Shown in pieces: positions 35,360-44,529 of a stretch of DNA of 64,000 nucleotides. Numbering within the stretch: the stretch's first letter is position 1; each line of letters begins with the position of its first letter. The notes beneath the pieces are model-generated. The model did not search any database and was not told the origin of the DNA. It worked only from the letters and a program-made list of their open reading frames with translations. Origin of the DNA: Pycnococcus provasolii (lineage: Eukaryota; Chlorophyta; Pseudoscourfieldiophyceae; Pseudoscourfieldiales; Pycnococcaceae); assembly GCA_938743325.2 (NCBI GenBank), contig OW568891.1, positions 248,001 through 312,000 on the forward strand, given 5' to 3'. The position numbers were made by a program, and so were the translations under genes.

Positions 35360-35990
35360 ACGACCATACCAAGTCGCATGCGCGAGGCGAAAGTTGATCG
35401 CAGAGAACATCATCCTCAATAACGTCAAGAATAAGCCGTCCATCAAGCGAGACAACAACAACATCATGTGTTTCATCATCATCATGTTCTTCTTCTCACG
35501 CACGAGTCACGACGACATAGGACTTACAGTATATAGATAAATAAGTGCCACGAGCACCAACATATAAATATAAATATAAATACAAATAAAATCAAAATAA
35601 AATAAATAAAATAAAGAGACATATATACTGTAACTACTTTCTTTCTTTCTTTCTTTCTTTCTTTTTTAAATAAAATATTATATCAAGATTCGACAAGGCA
35701 CACCCAGCTAGCTGAACACATGGGCCATGATTCGCTTGTCAGTCATCCCACGCTGCCAGGGGCGTTTTTCCTCCCACCCGAACCCTAATCCTAACCCTAA
35801 CCCTAACCCACCTAACCCTAACCCTAACCCTAACCCTAACCCACCCTAACCCTAACCCTAACCCTAACCCTAACCCTAACCCTAATCCTAACCCATTACC
35901 CTAACCCTAGCTTAAGTGGTGGTGTCGTCGTCGGCCTCTCTCTCTTACTGATATTTGTGTTAGACTTATAGAATACTGCTTTAAAGAGAT
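35360..35990. other. Spacer with CTTT microsatellite and telomere-like tract
   Basis: ATAAATATAAATATAAA and AAATAAAATAAA tracts at 35560-35620, a (CTTT)n run at 35638-35663, and a CCCTAA array at 35781-35910. No gene. Confidence 0.6.
35781..35910. repeat. Interstitial telomere-like array, (CCCTAA)n
   Basis: About 18-20 units, mostly CCCTAA, with CCCACCTAA, CCCACCCTAA and CCTAATC variants. The longest clean run is at about 35847-35883. It lies 80 bp upstream of the HAD gene. Confidence 0.92.
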
Positions 35991-36797
35991 ATGGTGCGTG
36001 CCGTGTTCTTCGACCTTGACGACACACTCGTATTCACGAGTGACCACGACACACGCGCGTACGAAGCTGTGGCCGCGCTGTTTGGTGCAGCAGGAGACGA
36101 CGACGCAATCTTACAAGGGTCCTCCGTCAACACGGCGGATCTTGTCGCAGAATATAAGGCGCTTCTCAAGGCGACACCTTGGGATACCGCGTATCCAAAC
36201 GAGACGTGCGACGTGTTCAGCCACAGAGCAGGACTGTGGGCGCAGGCCATCACAAAGCAGCAGAAAAAAGACGGATGCTGCAGCCGACTCGACGACACCG
36301 CCATCTTCGAGATGGGAAAGGCTTGCCAGACGTGCTTCGACAAAACGCGCATGGAGGAGTTCCCGTTCGTCGAAGGCGCCGTGGACATGGTGCGCAAGCT
36401 GCAGCAGGCGAACCTGCGAACTGTCGTGATCACCAACGGCCACCACGTCGTGCAGCACGAAAAGCTTAAGGCTTGCGATGCTACGAGCGTCTTCCAGGCG
36501 TCGGATATCATCGTCGGAGGCGACGAGGTGGTTGCCGGACGCAAGGAGAAGCCGGATAAGGGCATCTTCGAAAAGGCTTGCACTATCGCGGGCGTCGACC
36601 CGAGCGATGCGATACACGTTGGTGACAGCCTCAGCGCGGACGTGCAGGGCGCGATCAACTCGAACCTCAAGGGAAGCGTTTGGGTCAACCGACACGGCAA
36701 GGCGCGCAAGGACGGCGACCCGGAGCCGACAGCGACGGTCGCGAACGTCACGGAGCTTGCAGGCGTGCTTGCGAGTGTATTCGACGTAAAACTGTAA
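35991..36797 (+). CDS. HAD-superfamily phosphatase (NANP-like subclass)
   Basis: 268 residues with all four HAD motifs: DLDDT (D8 nucleophile, D10), T148-N-G, K187 within EKPDKGIF, and GDSLSAD (D212, D217). A helical cap lies between ~15 and 125. The spacing fits the subfamily that includes N-acylneuraminate-9-phosphatase and many plant phosphoglycolate- or sugar-phosphatase-like enzymes. No transit peptide: the N-terminus begins directly with the first strand, so cytosolic. The substrate is not predictable; magnesium-dependent phosphomonoester hydrolysis is expected. Confidence 0.9.
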   Translation: MVRAVFFDLDDTLVFTSDHDTRAYEAVAALFGAAGDDDAILQGSSVNTADLVAEYKALLKATPWDTAYPNETCDVFSHRAGLWAQAITKQQKKDGCCSRLDDTAIFEMGKACQTCFDKTRMEEFPFVEGAVDMVRKLQQANLRTVVITNGHHVVQHEKLKACDATSVFQASDIIVGGDEVVAGRKEKPDKGIFEKACTIAGVDPSDAIHVGDSLSADVQGAINSNLKGSVWVNRHGKARKDGDPEPTATVANVTELAGVLASVFDVKL

Positions 36798-36864
36798 GAG
36801 ACTGGCCAAAAACAAAAAACTCTAAAACAAACAGACAAAAACAAGAGATTTACTTCAGATTACT

Positions 36865-37767
36865 TTAGATGGTGCCCTTGCTGCTCGGCACGACATCCTT
36901 GCCAAGCCGGCTGTCGTACTCCGTCGCAACGCGTAGTGCACGAGCCATCGCCTTAAACGTCGCCTCGACGATGTGGTGGCTGTTCGTTCCCGCGAGCTGG
37001 CGCACGTGCATGGTTGCCTTCGCGGTGGTGGCAAAGCTGTCCAGGAAGTGCTCCACCATCTGCGTGGACAAGTCGCCGATGCGGTCGACGTCCGTGGCTG
37101 TCCATCCGTCGAGGTGAAACGACGGCCTGCCGCTCAGGTCAAGCGTCACGTCGATGAGCGCCTCGTCGAGAGGTGCAGTGAAGCTGCCAAAGCGCCGTAT
37201 TCCAGCCTTGTTGCCGAGCGCATCAGCGAAGCACTGTCCAAGCGCGATGGCAACATCCTCGGTCGTGTGGTGGTCGTCGATCCAAAGGTCACCCTTGCAC
37301 GACACCTCGAGGTCAAACATGCCGTGCTTGGCAAGCTGGTCGAGCATGTGGTCGAGGAATCCCACGCCCGTCGCGACGTCGCATTTCCCCGTCCCATCGA
37401 TGTTCACGAAGACGCGTATGTCCGTCTCCTTCGTCGCGCGCTTCACCTCTGCCACACGCCGCTCACTGCCGTTGTTGGAACCGTTCGCGGACGCACTCCC
37501 TGACGAGGCAAGCATCGCCTCCAGCTGCTCGTTGCGTCTCTTCAGCGCATCGATTTGTTCGACGAGCTCTTCGCGCGACACATCGGACGACACGTCGGAG
37601 GAGGCGAGGCACGGGGGGCACCTGCGAGGAGTGCGAGCTGACGCGGCTGAGCGGTGAGGCGCCAGCTGGCGAGGATGAGCCAGCGAGGCCGCGAGTGAGC
37701 CGCGAGCGAGCCGCGAGCGAGCCGTGGACGTCGCCGTGGATGCGGCGGTGGCTGCGGCGGGCGACAT
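36865..37767 (-). CDS. HISN5: Imidazoleglycerol-phosphate dehydratase (histidine biosynthesis)
   Basis: 300 residues from the ATG at 37767. Residues 1-60 are Ala/Ser/Arg-rich, a plastid transit peptide. A short helix ([20 protein letters not shown], ~60-90) is not part of the bacterial enzyme. The IGPD domain fills ~105-300, with both metal-binding signatures: [13 protein letters not shown] and [15 protein letters not shown] in the first half, and [13 protein letters not shown] and [17 protein letters not shown] in the second. It dehydrates imidazole-glycerol phosphate to imidazole-acetol phosphate (EC 4.2.1.19), step six of histidine synthesis, as a Mn-dependent 24-mer in the plastid. It converges with the HAD gene, 68 bp between the two stops. 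Confidence 0.97.
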   Translation of the reverse strand: MSPAAATAASTATSTARSRLARGSLAASLAHPRQLAPHRSAASARTPRRCPPCLASSDVSSDVSREELVEQIDALKRRNEQLEAMLASSGSASANGSNNGSERRVAEVKRATKETDIRVFVNIDGTGKCDVATGVGFLDHMLDQLAKHGMFDLEVSCKGDLWIDDHHTTEDVAIALGQCFADALGNKAGIRRFGSFTAPLDEALIDVTLDLSGRPSFHLDGWTATDVDRIGDLSTQMVEHFLDSFATTAKATMHVRQLAGTNSHHIVEATFKAMARALRVATEYDSRLGKDVVPSSKGTI

Positions 37768-38229
37768 CAACAGAGCAACTGCGGCGAGGCGAGGCGAGGC
37801 GACGGCGCCCGAGGGGATGGAGGCACTTGCGCCTCTTCAATCCCGGGGTGCCGAAATCCGGGGGGGATACACCATGGAACCCAAAATCCGCACTCCGGGG
37901 GGGGGGGTTCACCAAGGGCATATTAACGTATGGGCCGGTCACTCCCGTTGGGCCCCGTTGAAGCAAGGCCAGGGAACCGGGGTTTGGGAAATCCATGCGG
38001 GGAATGGTCGAATGGAGGATTCATTTTGTCGGGGGTGCGTTGGGACGATTTTTCTAAGGGTAGTTGGAGGTTGGAGAGGTTGCCTTGATCAAACCCCGGT
38101 TCCCTGGCCTTGCTTCAACCCTTGGTAGGAGTGACCGGCCCATACGTTAATATGCCCTTGGGTTCACTTTGCTTAGGTGGTCTGTCCATTCCCTTCACTC
38201 GTTCCCCCTGGGTGACTCGTGCGTGGCCC
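37768..38229. other. Spacer filled by a foldback element
   Basis: Contains GGCGAGGCGAGGC repeats (37775-37800), two G-runs (37858 and 37896-37907) and the foldback at 37912-38162. No gene is supported. The RCC1-like frame is open back to 38110, inside the foldback arm, so its start is taken at ATG 38230. Confidence 0.55.
37912..38162. mobile_element. Foldback/MITE-like element with ~75-bp arms
   Basis: CCAAGGGCATATTAACG... (37912 to ~37987) is repeated as its reverse complement at ~38090-38162. The arms are near identical except around the CCCGTTGGGCCC/TACCAAGGG stretch. The ~100-bp loop between them has no coding signal. The total is ~251 bp. I see no clear target duplication. Confidence 0.75.
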
Positions 38230-39078
38230 ATGTCGGAGTCTCTCGCGTACTCCATGATGCGCGTATTCGTCAACTGGCAGCGTGAACGTAGGTTAAACAA
38301 GGTGAGGGAGCGGAAACAAGCCGCGCGAATGGCAAATGGACTGCTCGCAGCAGGTGGCGGCGTCTTCTATGGAGGTCAATCGTTAGCAATACGAGTCGAC
38401 GGCAGTATTGCGTGCTGGGGCCTCAACGATCAAGGCCAGGCACCTCCCGACGGCGTTCCGGGCAACTTCGTCGCAATCGCCGCAGGTGAGCTTCACTCGT
38501 TGGCACTACGTGTCGACGGCAGCGTTGCGTGCTGGGGAAAAAACGGCTACGGCCAGGCGCCTCCCGACGGCGTTCCGGGCAACTTCGTCGCAATCGCCGC
38601 AGGTGAGCTTCACTCGTTGGCACTACGAGTCGACGGCAGTATCGCGTGCTGGGGGGACAACAGGTTTGGCCAAGCCCCTCCCGCTGGCGTTCCGGGCAAC
38701 TTCGTCGCAATTGCAGCGGGTATGTATCACTCTTTGGCGATACGAGTCGACGGCAGTGTCGCGTGCTGGGGAGAAAACGGCCACGGCCAAGCGCCTCCCG
38801 CTGGCGTTCCGGGGGACTTCGTCGCAATCGCTGCGGGTACTACGCACTCTTTGGCGCTTCGGCGCGACGGCAGTATCGCGTGCTGGGGAATCAACGGCGA
38901 CGACCAAGCACCTCCCGACGGCGTTCCGGGCAACTTCGTCGCAATCGCTGCGGGTGCGCATCACTCTTTGGCACTTCGGCGCGACGGCAGTGTTGCATGC
39001 TGGGGCCGAAACCACGAAGGCCAAGCACCTCCCGACGGCGTCTCTGGTCCATTCAGGGTTGCGCAGGCGAATTTGTAA
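38230..39078 (+). CDS. RCC1-like beta-propeller protein, copy A
   Basis: 282 residues from ATG 38230. A short basic helix (MMRVFVNWQRERRLNKVRERKQAARM) precedes six 39-residue repeats of the form DGSIACWGxNxxGQAPPDGVPGNFVAIAAGxxHSLALRV. The repeat is the short RCC1-type blade (CWG-N--GQ...VAIAAG-HSLAL) common in bacteria and algae, about ten residues shorter than in human RCC1. The DNA repeat is 117 bp and very even. A paralogue lies at 43039-44121 on the other strand. RCC1-like propellers bind proteins or act as exchange factors; the role here is unknown. Confidence 0.82.
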   Translation: MSESLAYSMMRVFVNWQRERRLNKVRERKQAARMANGLLAAGGGVFYGGQSLAIRVDGSIACWGLNDQGQAPPDGVPGNFVAIAAGELHSLALRVDGSVACWGKNGYGQAPPDGVPGNFVAIAAGELHSLALRVDGSIACWGDNRFGQAPPAGVPGNFVAIAAGMYHSLAIRVDGSVACWGENGHGQAPPAGVPGDFVAIAAGTTHSLALRRDGSIACWGINGDDQAPPDGVPGNFVAIAAGAHHSLALRRDGSVACWGRNHEGQAPPDGVSGPFRVAQANL

Positions 39079-39192
39079 AAGGGATTTTTGTTTACTCAAC
39101 TTGTAACACCTCTTCAGAATGGAATGTATAATTGGTTGTCAATTGGTTGTCAATATTGTTACAACTATGGATAGTACTCTACTGTACTGTAG

Positions 39193-40224
39193 TTACTGAA
39201 GCTTGCGGCGCTTCATGTCGCCTTGGATCTCCTCGATCGTCCGCAAATCGCGCTTCACCGTGTTCAGCGTCGTAATTGCCGCCGTAGAACCGCCCAGGAC
39301 GCGCATCGCGTCGTCGGCTGCCACCGCCTTTAAACTCAAATTCGCGCCAGGAGCGGCGGCAGCGCTGCCGGCAGCAACGCCGCCGCCTCGCGCTGCCACA
39401 GCACGAACGAGACGGTCGCGCCGTAGTGCCTCCTTCTCGAGCGCCTCCTCAGTCATGATTTGCGTACGCGACACCTGCACATGTCGGTCGACACCCTCGA
39501 CGCCCTCGCCCTCGCTGTGAAGTCCAAGCTCCTCGACGATGTCGTGCACGACGCTGCGCCACGCCTTGTCCATGGGAGGGAAGTCGTACACGGCGCCCGT
39601 GTCTTCGCCACCGGGTGGAAAGTTCTCGAGCAGAGCGTTGCGCACGTTGACCTCGAATGCTCGGCGTGCGTCCGCCTTCTGCTGAGCGTCTTTGGCAGGT
39701 CCCGTGTTAGCGGCGCTGACGGCGTTCTTCGCCGAAGCTATTTGCTTCGAGCTCGTCAGCAGGCTGTCGAGCAGACTCGGCGTGTGGGTGGCTGTGGTTG
39801 TGGTTGTGTTCGTGTTCGTGACGTGTTGCTGAGTAGCTGTGGCAACCGACGTCGGTGGCGGCACGTGTCGTCGCGCTCCTGGCCTATTTCGCTTAGGGAC
39901 GACGACAGAAGGTGCAGAAGGTGCCGCTGAGTTCGGTGCATTGACGACGCCGCCAGGCGCAGAAGGTGCAGTTGAGTGCGGTGCATTGACGACGCCACCA
40001 GGCGCAGAAGCTGGAGCAGAGGGTGCCGTTGAGTGCGGTGCTTTGACGACGACAGAGACAGGCGCAGAAACGACAGGCGCAGAATCTGGCGCCGCCGAAG
40101 AACTCAGTGGTGATCTACTGGGTACTGTCGTTTCTGAGACGTCCCTAGATCCAGCAGGCGAAGGCTCCCCTGCAGGTTGCGTAGCCTGAACAACACTAGG
40201 CTTCTTGATGACGATCTTCACCAT
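39193..40224 (-). CDS. R3H-domain protein, SPAG7-like
   Basis: 343 residues from the ATG at 40224. A Pro/Ala/Ser/Val-rich N-terminal half carries three near-repeats of APHSTAPSAPGGVVNAP (DNA repeats at ~39930-40050). The second half has a helix-rich lead (KADARRAFEVNVRNALLENF) and then DFPPMDKAWRSVVHDIVEELGLHSEGEG--DRHVQV, matching the R3H region of sperm-associated antigen 7 (Y-F-PM-K--R-IVHDVAE-AGL). R3H domains bind single-stranded nucleic acids. The strict RxxxH pair is not obvious. The C-terminal coil (LNTVKRDLRTIEEIQGDMKRRKLQ) is basic and probably nuclear. Confidence 0.7.
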   Translation of the reverse strand: MVKIVIKKPSVVQATQPAGEPSPAGSRDVSETTVPSRSPLSSSAAPDSAPVVSAPVSVVVKAPHSTAPSAPASAPGGVVNAPHSTAPSAPGGVVNAPNSAAPSAPSVVVPKRNRPGARRHVPPPTSVATATQQHVTNTNTTTTTATHTPSLLDSLLTSSKQIASAKNAVSAANTGPAKDAQQKADARRAFEVNVRNALLENFPPGGEDTGAVYDFPPMDKAWRSVVHDIVEELGLHSEGEGVEGVDRHVQVSRTQIMTEEALEKEALRRDRLVRAVAARGGGVAAGSAAAAPGANLSLKAVAADDAMRVLGGSTAAITTLNTVKRDLRTIEEIQGDMKRRKLQ

Positions 40225-40547
40225 CACTGAGAGAGAAACTTCTAAGGTTAGTTTCTCTCAGAGAGAACTCAGAGAGAACGGAGGAGAAAACGCAAGGCGA
40301 GGAGAAACAAGAAGTTCCAAGGAAGCTAAGCACAAGCACAAGCAAGCACGCGACAAATATAACGACGTGGAATAATATTTGGCGACACACCACCAAGAGG
40401 GCAGAATGGTTCGCAAGTTGGCGGAAATGAACATCTTATTGGGCGAACGAATTCCCCAAACCCCTAATCAGGAATTTCACGACCGACGCGGATACGTTCC
40501 TGACCTCCTCATCCGCGTACCTCCTCTCGATTCCGCTGAACCAGGCG
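40225..40547. other. Divergent spacer
   Basis: 323 bp between the R3H gene and the GUCD1-like gene. AGAGAGAA/TTCTCTC repeats with an inverted repeat (AGAGAGAAAC...GTTTCTCTCAGAGAGAAC, ~40230-40266) lie near the R3H start. A 69-codon frame from about 40379 overlaps the GUCD1-like start and may be an upstream ORF. Confidence 0.4.
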
Positions 40548-41843
40548 ATGACGTCGTCGTCGTCGGTGAGAATGGCGGTGGTGCTTGAACCTCATAAAGA
40601 CAACAACATGGGTGGTGGTGCTTCTTCGGCTCCTTCTTCTTCGTCATCCTTTGATGTCACTTTTAGTACTCAAGGACTTTCCCAGGAGCATTCTTTGGAC
40701 GCTTCTTTGGACGCTTCTTTGCCTTTTGGGTTGATTCGTCGTCGTACAGGTACGATGACGTTAAGTGTTCGGCACGTTCACCAGATGCACGCGTGGGACT
40801 GTGGACTCGCGTGTGCGTGGATGATTCTTAGAAGTATTGACGATGTGATGCTCAACGGGGAGGAGACGTACACGTTTCGAAACCAACAAGACAGCTCTTC
40901 GACAGCTGTGGCCAACTTGGGAGGTATACTCCCGCCACCGCTGCGCACAACCACCGACGCGCTCGCCATGTCGCACCTTGCCAAGTTAGTCGCAACCTCG
41001 TCCGTGTGGACGATTGACATCGCACACGTTCTCGCGAAATTCAAACTTCCCGTCGTTTTCACAACCACAACCATTGGAGTTCACCCAGGATACGGAGGCG
41101 AGCCGTTCTATCGATGGAACATGCACGAGGATGCAAAGCGCGTCGAACGGCTCTTCGACGACGCGCAACGCGTGGGAATACGCGTCGTCAGACGGTCGCT
41201 GTCAAAGCACGACCTGGCGAACGCCATCCTAGGAAGGGGCGCGGCGAAGGGAGTACGCCACATTCTCATCGTGCTATGCGATAAGAGAGCGCTGCGGTAC
41301 GAAAGCACGGCAACGGGGGCGCCTACTCCAACCCAACACACGAATGCGCAGCAGCAAAAAACGTACAGCGGCAGCGACGACAGCTCGAGAGGAGGACTGT
41401 GGGGACTGTGCTGTGGCGCGGAGACAACAGCCTTCTCCGGACGAGCGCACGCGCCGGCACCTGCGCCAGCACCCGCAGCACCGACATCCGCACCATCGCC
41501 AACGTGCGCACCAGGCGAGCGCGCAACAACGCGAACGAGCCTGCGCAATGCCATGAACGACACCACATCCACCACAGCAACAACGACAATACCACCGCTT
41601 CCATTCGACGACGTACCAGGAGGCGGAATCACAGAATCCATGGCTGATGTCACGCCCACACCAGGGTATATGGGACACTACATCGTTGTCAGCGACTACG
41701 ACGAGCAGCGCGACAGCTTCTTCGTGTCCGATCCCGCTAGTCGAGGAGGACAGTGGCACATCCCATCCACTTCGCTGGACAACGCGCGTCGCGCATTTGG
41801 TACGGACGAGGACATATTGCTCGTTCCAGTGCAGGTGTTGTGA
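40548..41843 (+). CDS. GUCD1: GUCD1-like protein (guanylyl-cyclase-domain family, papain-like fold)
   Basis: 431 residues from ATG 40548; ATG 40572 is an alternative. The core begins at VRHVHQMHAWDCGLACAWMIL (C85), continues with TIDIAHVLAKFKLPVVFTTTTIGVHPGY, and ends with GYMGHYIVVSDYD (H377) and SDPASRGGQW (D395). This Cys...His...Asp layout is that of the 'guanylyl cyclase domain containing 1' family (human GUCD1, plant GC1), related to C39-type cysteine peptidases. Cyclase activity was claimed for plant members; the fold argues for peptidase-like or binding function. A ~110-residue Pro/Ala/Thr-rich insertion (~255-365), absent from short family members, splits the domain. Confidence 0.82.
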   Translation: MTSSSSVRMAVVLEPHKDNNMGGGASSAPSSSSSFDVTFSTQGLSQEHSLDASLDASLPFGLIRRRTGTMTLSVRHVHQMHAWDCGLACAWMILRSIDDVMLNGEETYTFRNQQDSSSTAVANLGGILPPPLRTTTDALAMSHLAKLVATSSVWTIDIAHVLAKFKLPVVFTTTTIGVHPGYGGEPFYRWNMHEDAKRVERLFDDAQRVGIRVVRRSLSKHDLANAILGRGAAKGVRHILIVLCDKRALRYESTATGAPTPTQHTNAQQQKTYSGSDDSSRGGLWGLCCGAETTAFSGRAHAPAPAPAPAAPTSAPSPTCAPGERATTRTSLRNAMNDTTSTTATTTIPPLPFDDVPGGGITESMADVTPTPGYMGHYIVVSDYDEQRDSFFVSDPASRGGQWHIPSTSLDNARRAFGTDEDILLVPVQVL

Positions 41844-41884
41844 ATATTGTGAAACCGCTTCGATTTACGTAAAACAAAAAGTGC

Positions 41885-42862
41885 TCAGCGCAGGTCAGCC
41901 TTCTGAGCGGCGTCATCTGCTCCGCCAAACGTGCGTCCCCACCAGTCTTTCGCGGCATCGTAAACAGGCTTGCCCACTTCCGCCATCTTCGCGGCGGCAC
42001 CCTCAGCCGCCTTGAGCGTGCCCTCGATCGTCGATGACAAGACGTCACCCTTTCCTTCCTTCGCCTTCGCATCGCCCGCGCCGTCGTCCGCCGCTGCGCC
42101 TTCTTCGTCGCCGTAGCCGTCGTCGTCGTAGCCGTCGTAGCCGTCGGAGCCATCGCCGCCGAGCTGGTCCTGCAGGTCGTCTCGGTTGAACATCTGCATA
42201 CCCGGCATACCTGGCATGCCCTGCATAGACCTCATGAGTTTGTCCATCTCTAAATCTTTCTCAGACTTAGGCTTGAATTCCTTTCCCGGCTTCCTCGTCG
42301 CAGGCACTTTCGGCGGCTTCTTCGCGCACACGCCGCTCTCCTCGACGCAGAGCCAGTCTCTGACTTCGTGCGCAGACTTGCGGTTGGTGTAGAGCATCTC
42401 CGCGAGGTCCGTATCGCTATCACCGAGTGCCTTTTCGCATGCCCGCTGAACGGTCTTGCATTCCTCCTCGCAGTGTCCCGGTGTATCTTGCGCGACGACT
42501 TTGATGGCGTCCCCATCTTCGACCATATCCAGCGACGTCAGCCACGTCCCTTGATCTTTCTCCGGATCACACGCATTCTCAACAACTTCCAGAATCCGAC
42601 CTTCGAGATCACCAAGATCACGACGTACTGAACTTTTCGAAGAACTACTACGTGATTTCTCAAGAAGTTCTCTGTGCATCACACTAGCTTCTGACGTGAG
42701 GTGATCTGCAAGTGCTTTACAAACACCGCACTCTATGAACGGGATATCATCGCGGATGGCCGCATAGGTTTTCTTCGAGGGCATGAACGCAGAGACTCCA
42801 AACCCATGCAGACCCATGAAGAAGACCATCATGAACATGAACATGAAGAGAGACATCATCAT
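41885..42862 (-). CDS. Secreted/ER saposin-like (MSAP/Canopy-type) protein
   Basis: 325 residues from the ATG at 42862. A strong signal peptide (MMMSLFMFMFMMVFFMGLHGFGVSAF) is followed by a saposin-like cysteine framework: CGVC (~45), C of NACDPEKDQG, CEEEC, C of RACEKAL, and WLC-x6-C. DFGT-style Lys/Pro linkers then lead to the Met/Gly run MQGMPGMPGMQMF and an acidic Gly/Asp/Tyr tail. The same order occurs in plant proteins annotated as 'TLR4 regulator and MIR-interacting MSAP' (Canopy-related), which act as ER chaperone-like factors. No KDEL-type retention signal ends the protein. Confidence 0.72.
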   Translation of the reverse strand: MMMSLFMFMFMMVFFMGLHGFGVSAFMPSKKTYAAIRDDIPFIECGVCKALADHLTSEASVMHRELLEKSRSSSSKSSVRRDLGDLEGRILEVVENACDPEKDQGTWLTSLDMVEDGDAIKVVAQDTPGHCEEECKTVQRACEKALGDSDTDLAEMLYTNRKSAHEVRDWLCVEESGVCAKKPPKVPATRKPGKEFKPKSEKDLEMDKLMRSMQGMPGMPGMQMFNRDDLQDQLGGDGSDGYDGYDDDGYGDEEGAAADDGAGDAKAKEGKGDVLSSTIEGTLKAAEGAAAKMAEVGKPVYDAAKDWWGRTFGGADDAAQKADLR

Positions 42863-42967
42863 CGCGAGCGATGACAGTCTACTAAAACCGATTTCGATTG
42901 GATGTGAGGGGGAGGAAGGGCCCCCCGGGGGAGCGATGACACACGGGGTCACAGGTGGCGGCTCCCT

Positions 42968-43000
42968 CTAACCCCTAATCCCCGATTACGATTAGGGGTT
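42968..43000. repeat. Perfect hairpin of telomere-like motif
   Basis: CTAACCCCTAATC (42968-42980) and GATTAGGGGTTAG (42988-43000) are exact reverse complements with a 7-nt loop. It sits between the saposin-like gene and the 3' end of RCC1-like copy B. Confidence 0.85.
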
Positions 43001-43038
43001 AGCGGCATTCACACTTACATGACTAGAGATAGTATTCA

Positions 43039-44121
43039 TTATGGTGCGTTGGAACACTGCCCGTCCATGTCGCACCCGAACGCCACCGTGATGCCGCTCC
43101 GCTCCAGAGCCAACGAGTGACCTGCACCTGCGAAGGTACGCCAACGCGTGCTCGCGTCAAGCCAGCCGTCGCGACTTGCCGCGATCGCGACGAAGTCACC
43201 TGTCACGCTCTCGGGGGGCGCTTGGCCGTGCTTGTTCCAGCCCCAGCATACCACACCACCGCCGGCACTGCGATGTCGAAGGGCAAGTGAGTGGCCGCCA
43301 CCCGCGGCAATAGCAACGAAGGTACCGTCCACACCCTCGGGAGGCGCCTGACCTTCGCGGTTCCTGCCCCAGCACGATATACCGCCATCGCGATGTCGGA
43401 TCGCCAAAGAGTGACACATGCCGGCGGCAATGGCGACAAAGTCGCCATCCACGCCGTCCGGAGGTGCCTGTCCATCTTCGTTAGAGCCCCAGCACGATAT
43501 GCCGCCGTCACGACGTAGAGCGATCGAGTGCCTGTGTCCCGCTGCCACTGCAACGAAGTCGCCGTCGACGCCCTTCGGTGGCGCCTGGCCAAATTCGTTC
43601 TCACCCCAGCACGTGACGCCGCCGTCACGCCGCACGGCGAGTGAGTGGCACTCACCCGCGGCGATGGCCACGAAGTTGCCAGACACTCCTTCGGGAGGCG
43701 CTTGTCCGAATTCGTTTGACCCCCAGCAGACAATCGAGCCGTCTGCCTGCAGTGCCAGCGCGTGTTCACCACCTGCGGCGACAGCCACGACTTCTTGCAA
43801 GCCTTGCACTGGCCTTGCAGCGCCGTGTCCGTTTCGTCTACCCCACGCAAGCACGTCACCCTGCACGACGACCATGGAGTCCCTTCGTCCTGCAGACAGC
43901 GCGGCGTTGGTCTTTGACGCTTGCACACGTTTCTGCTCACGTGCGTTTCTTCGTTCGTGCATCCATGGGAAGAAGCACGTTCGCAGGGCTGAATAGGCAA
44001 CTTCGCCGAGGGAAGAAGAAGCGTCCTCAAGAGGAGTAACAATAGCTTCTTCTTCTTCTTCTGAGGAGGAGGTGGAGTTGTAAAGCACGGAAGCCAGCGT
44101 GAGCTCGACGACGTCCACCAT
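43039..44121 (-). CDS. RCC1-like beta-propeller protein, copy B
   Basis: 360 residues from the ATG at 44121. An N-terminal region of ~95 residues (acidic Ser/Glu run, then FFPWMHERRNAREQKRVQASK, similar in character to the basic lead of copy A) precedes seven RCC1-type units (for example SIVCWGSNEFGQAPPEGVSGNFVAIAAGECHSLAVRRDGG). The last unit is irregular (AFGCDMDGQCSNAP). A short insertion (SRDGWLDASTRWRTFAG) interrupts the final blade. Closely related to copy A but with more sequence spread between repeats. Confidence 0.82.
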   Translation of the reverse strand: MVDVVELTLASVLYNSTSSSEEEEEAIVTPLEDASSSLGEVAYSALRTCFFPWMHERRNAREQKRVQASKTNAALSAGRRDSMVVVQGDVLAWGRRNGHGAARPVQGLQEVVAVAAGGEHALALQADGSIVCWGSNEFGQAPPEGVSGNFVAIAAGECHSLAVRRDGGVTCWGENEFGQAPPKGVDGDFVAVAAGHRHSIALRRDGGISCWGSNEDGQAPPDGVDGDFVAIAAGMCHSLAIRHRDGGISCWGRNREGQAPPEGVDGTFVAIAAGGGHSLALRHRSAGGGVVCWGWNKHGQAPPESVTGDFVAIAASRDGWLDASTRWRTFAGAGHSLALERSGITVAFGCDMDGQCSNAP

Positions 44122-44529
44122 TGCACATTGCCCAGTCACCAGTCACCAGTGATGAGCGAGCTGGTTGATTCCGAGGTGAAAGGGAAATAAATGGGCAAAA
44201 GGTTGCCTGACAAGAAGAGGCTGAGCTGGAAAACGGGTCCAAAACGGGTCGGGGTTCAAGAGGGGAGAACAAGAGGGGTTTAGGGGTTAGGGGTTAGGGG
44301 GTTAGGGGTTAGGGGTTAGGGGTTAGGGGTTAGGGGGTTAGGGGTTAGGGGGTTAGGGGGTTAGGGGGTTACGGGGTTAGGGGGTTAGGGGGTTAGGGGT
44401 TACGGGGTTAGGGGGTTAGGCCGTTAAAAGCCTGTTTCCGTACAGTAAAAAGTACATGAACGACAGTTACACAATAAGTGATCCTACCTTAACTAGACTA
44501 AGAAGTGAGTGAACTTATTTTTAAAAAAT
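44122..44529. other. Spacer with GGGGTTAG array
   Basis: Holds CCAGTCACCAGTCACCAGTGA triplication near 44132 and the telomere-like array at 44274-44420. No gene. Confidence 0.6.
44274..44420. repeat. Interstitial telomere-like array, (GGGGTTA)n
   Basis: About 20 units alternating GGGGTTA and GGGGGTTA, with two GGGGTTACGGGGTTA interruptions. Orientation is G-rich on the plus strand. Confidence 0.92.

Noticed and set aside
40379-40588. Separate 69-residue gene before GUCD1-like
   Set aside because: It overlaps the GUCD1-like start in another frame and has no recognisable domain; at most an upstream ORF.
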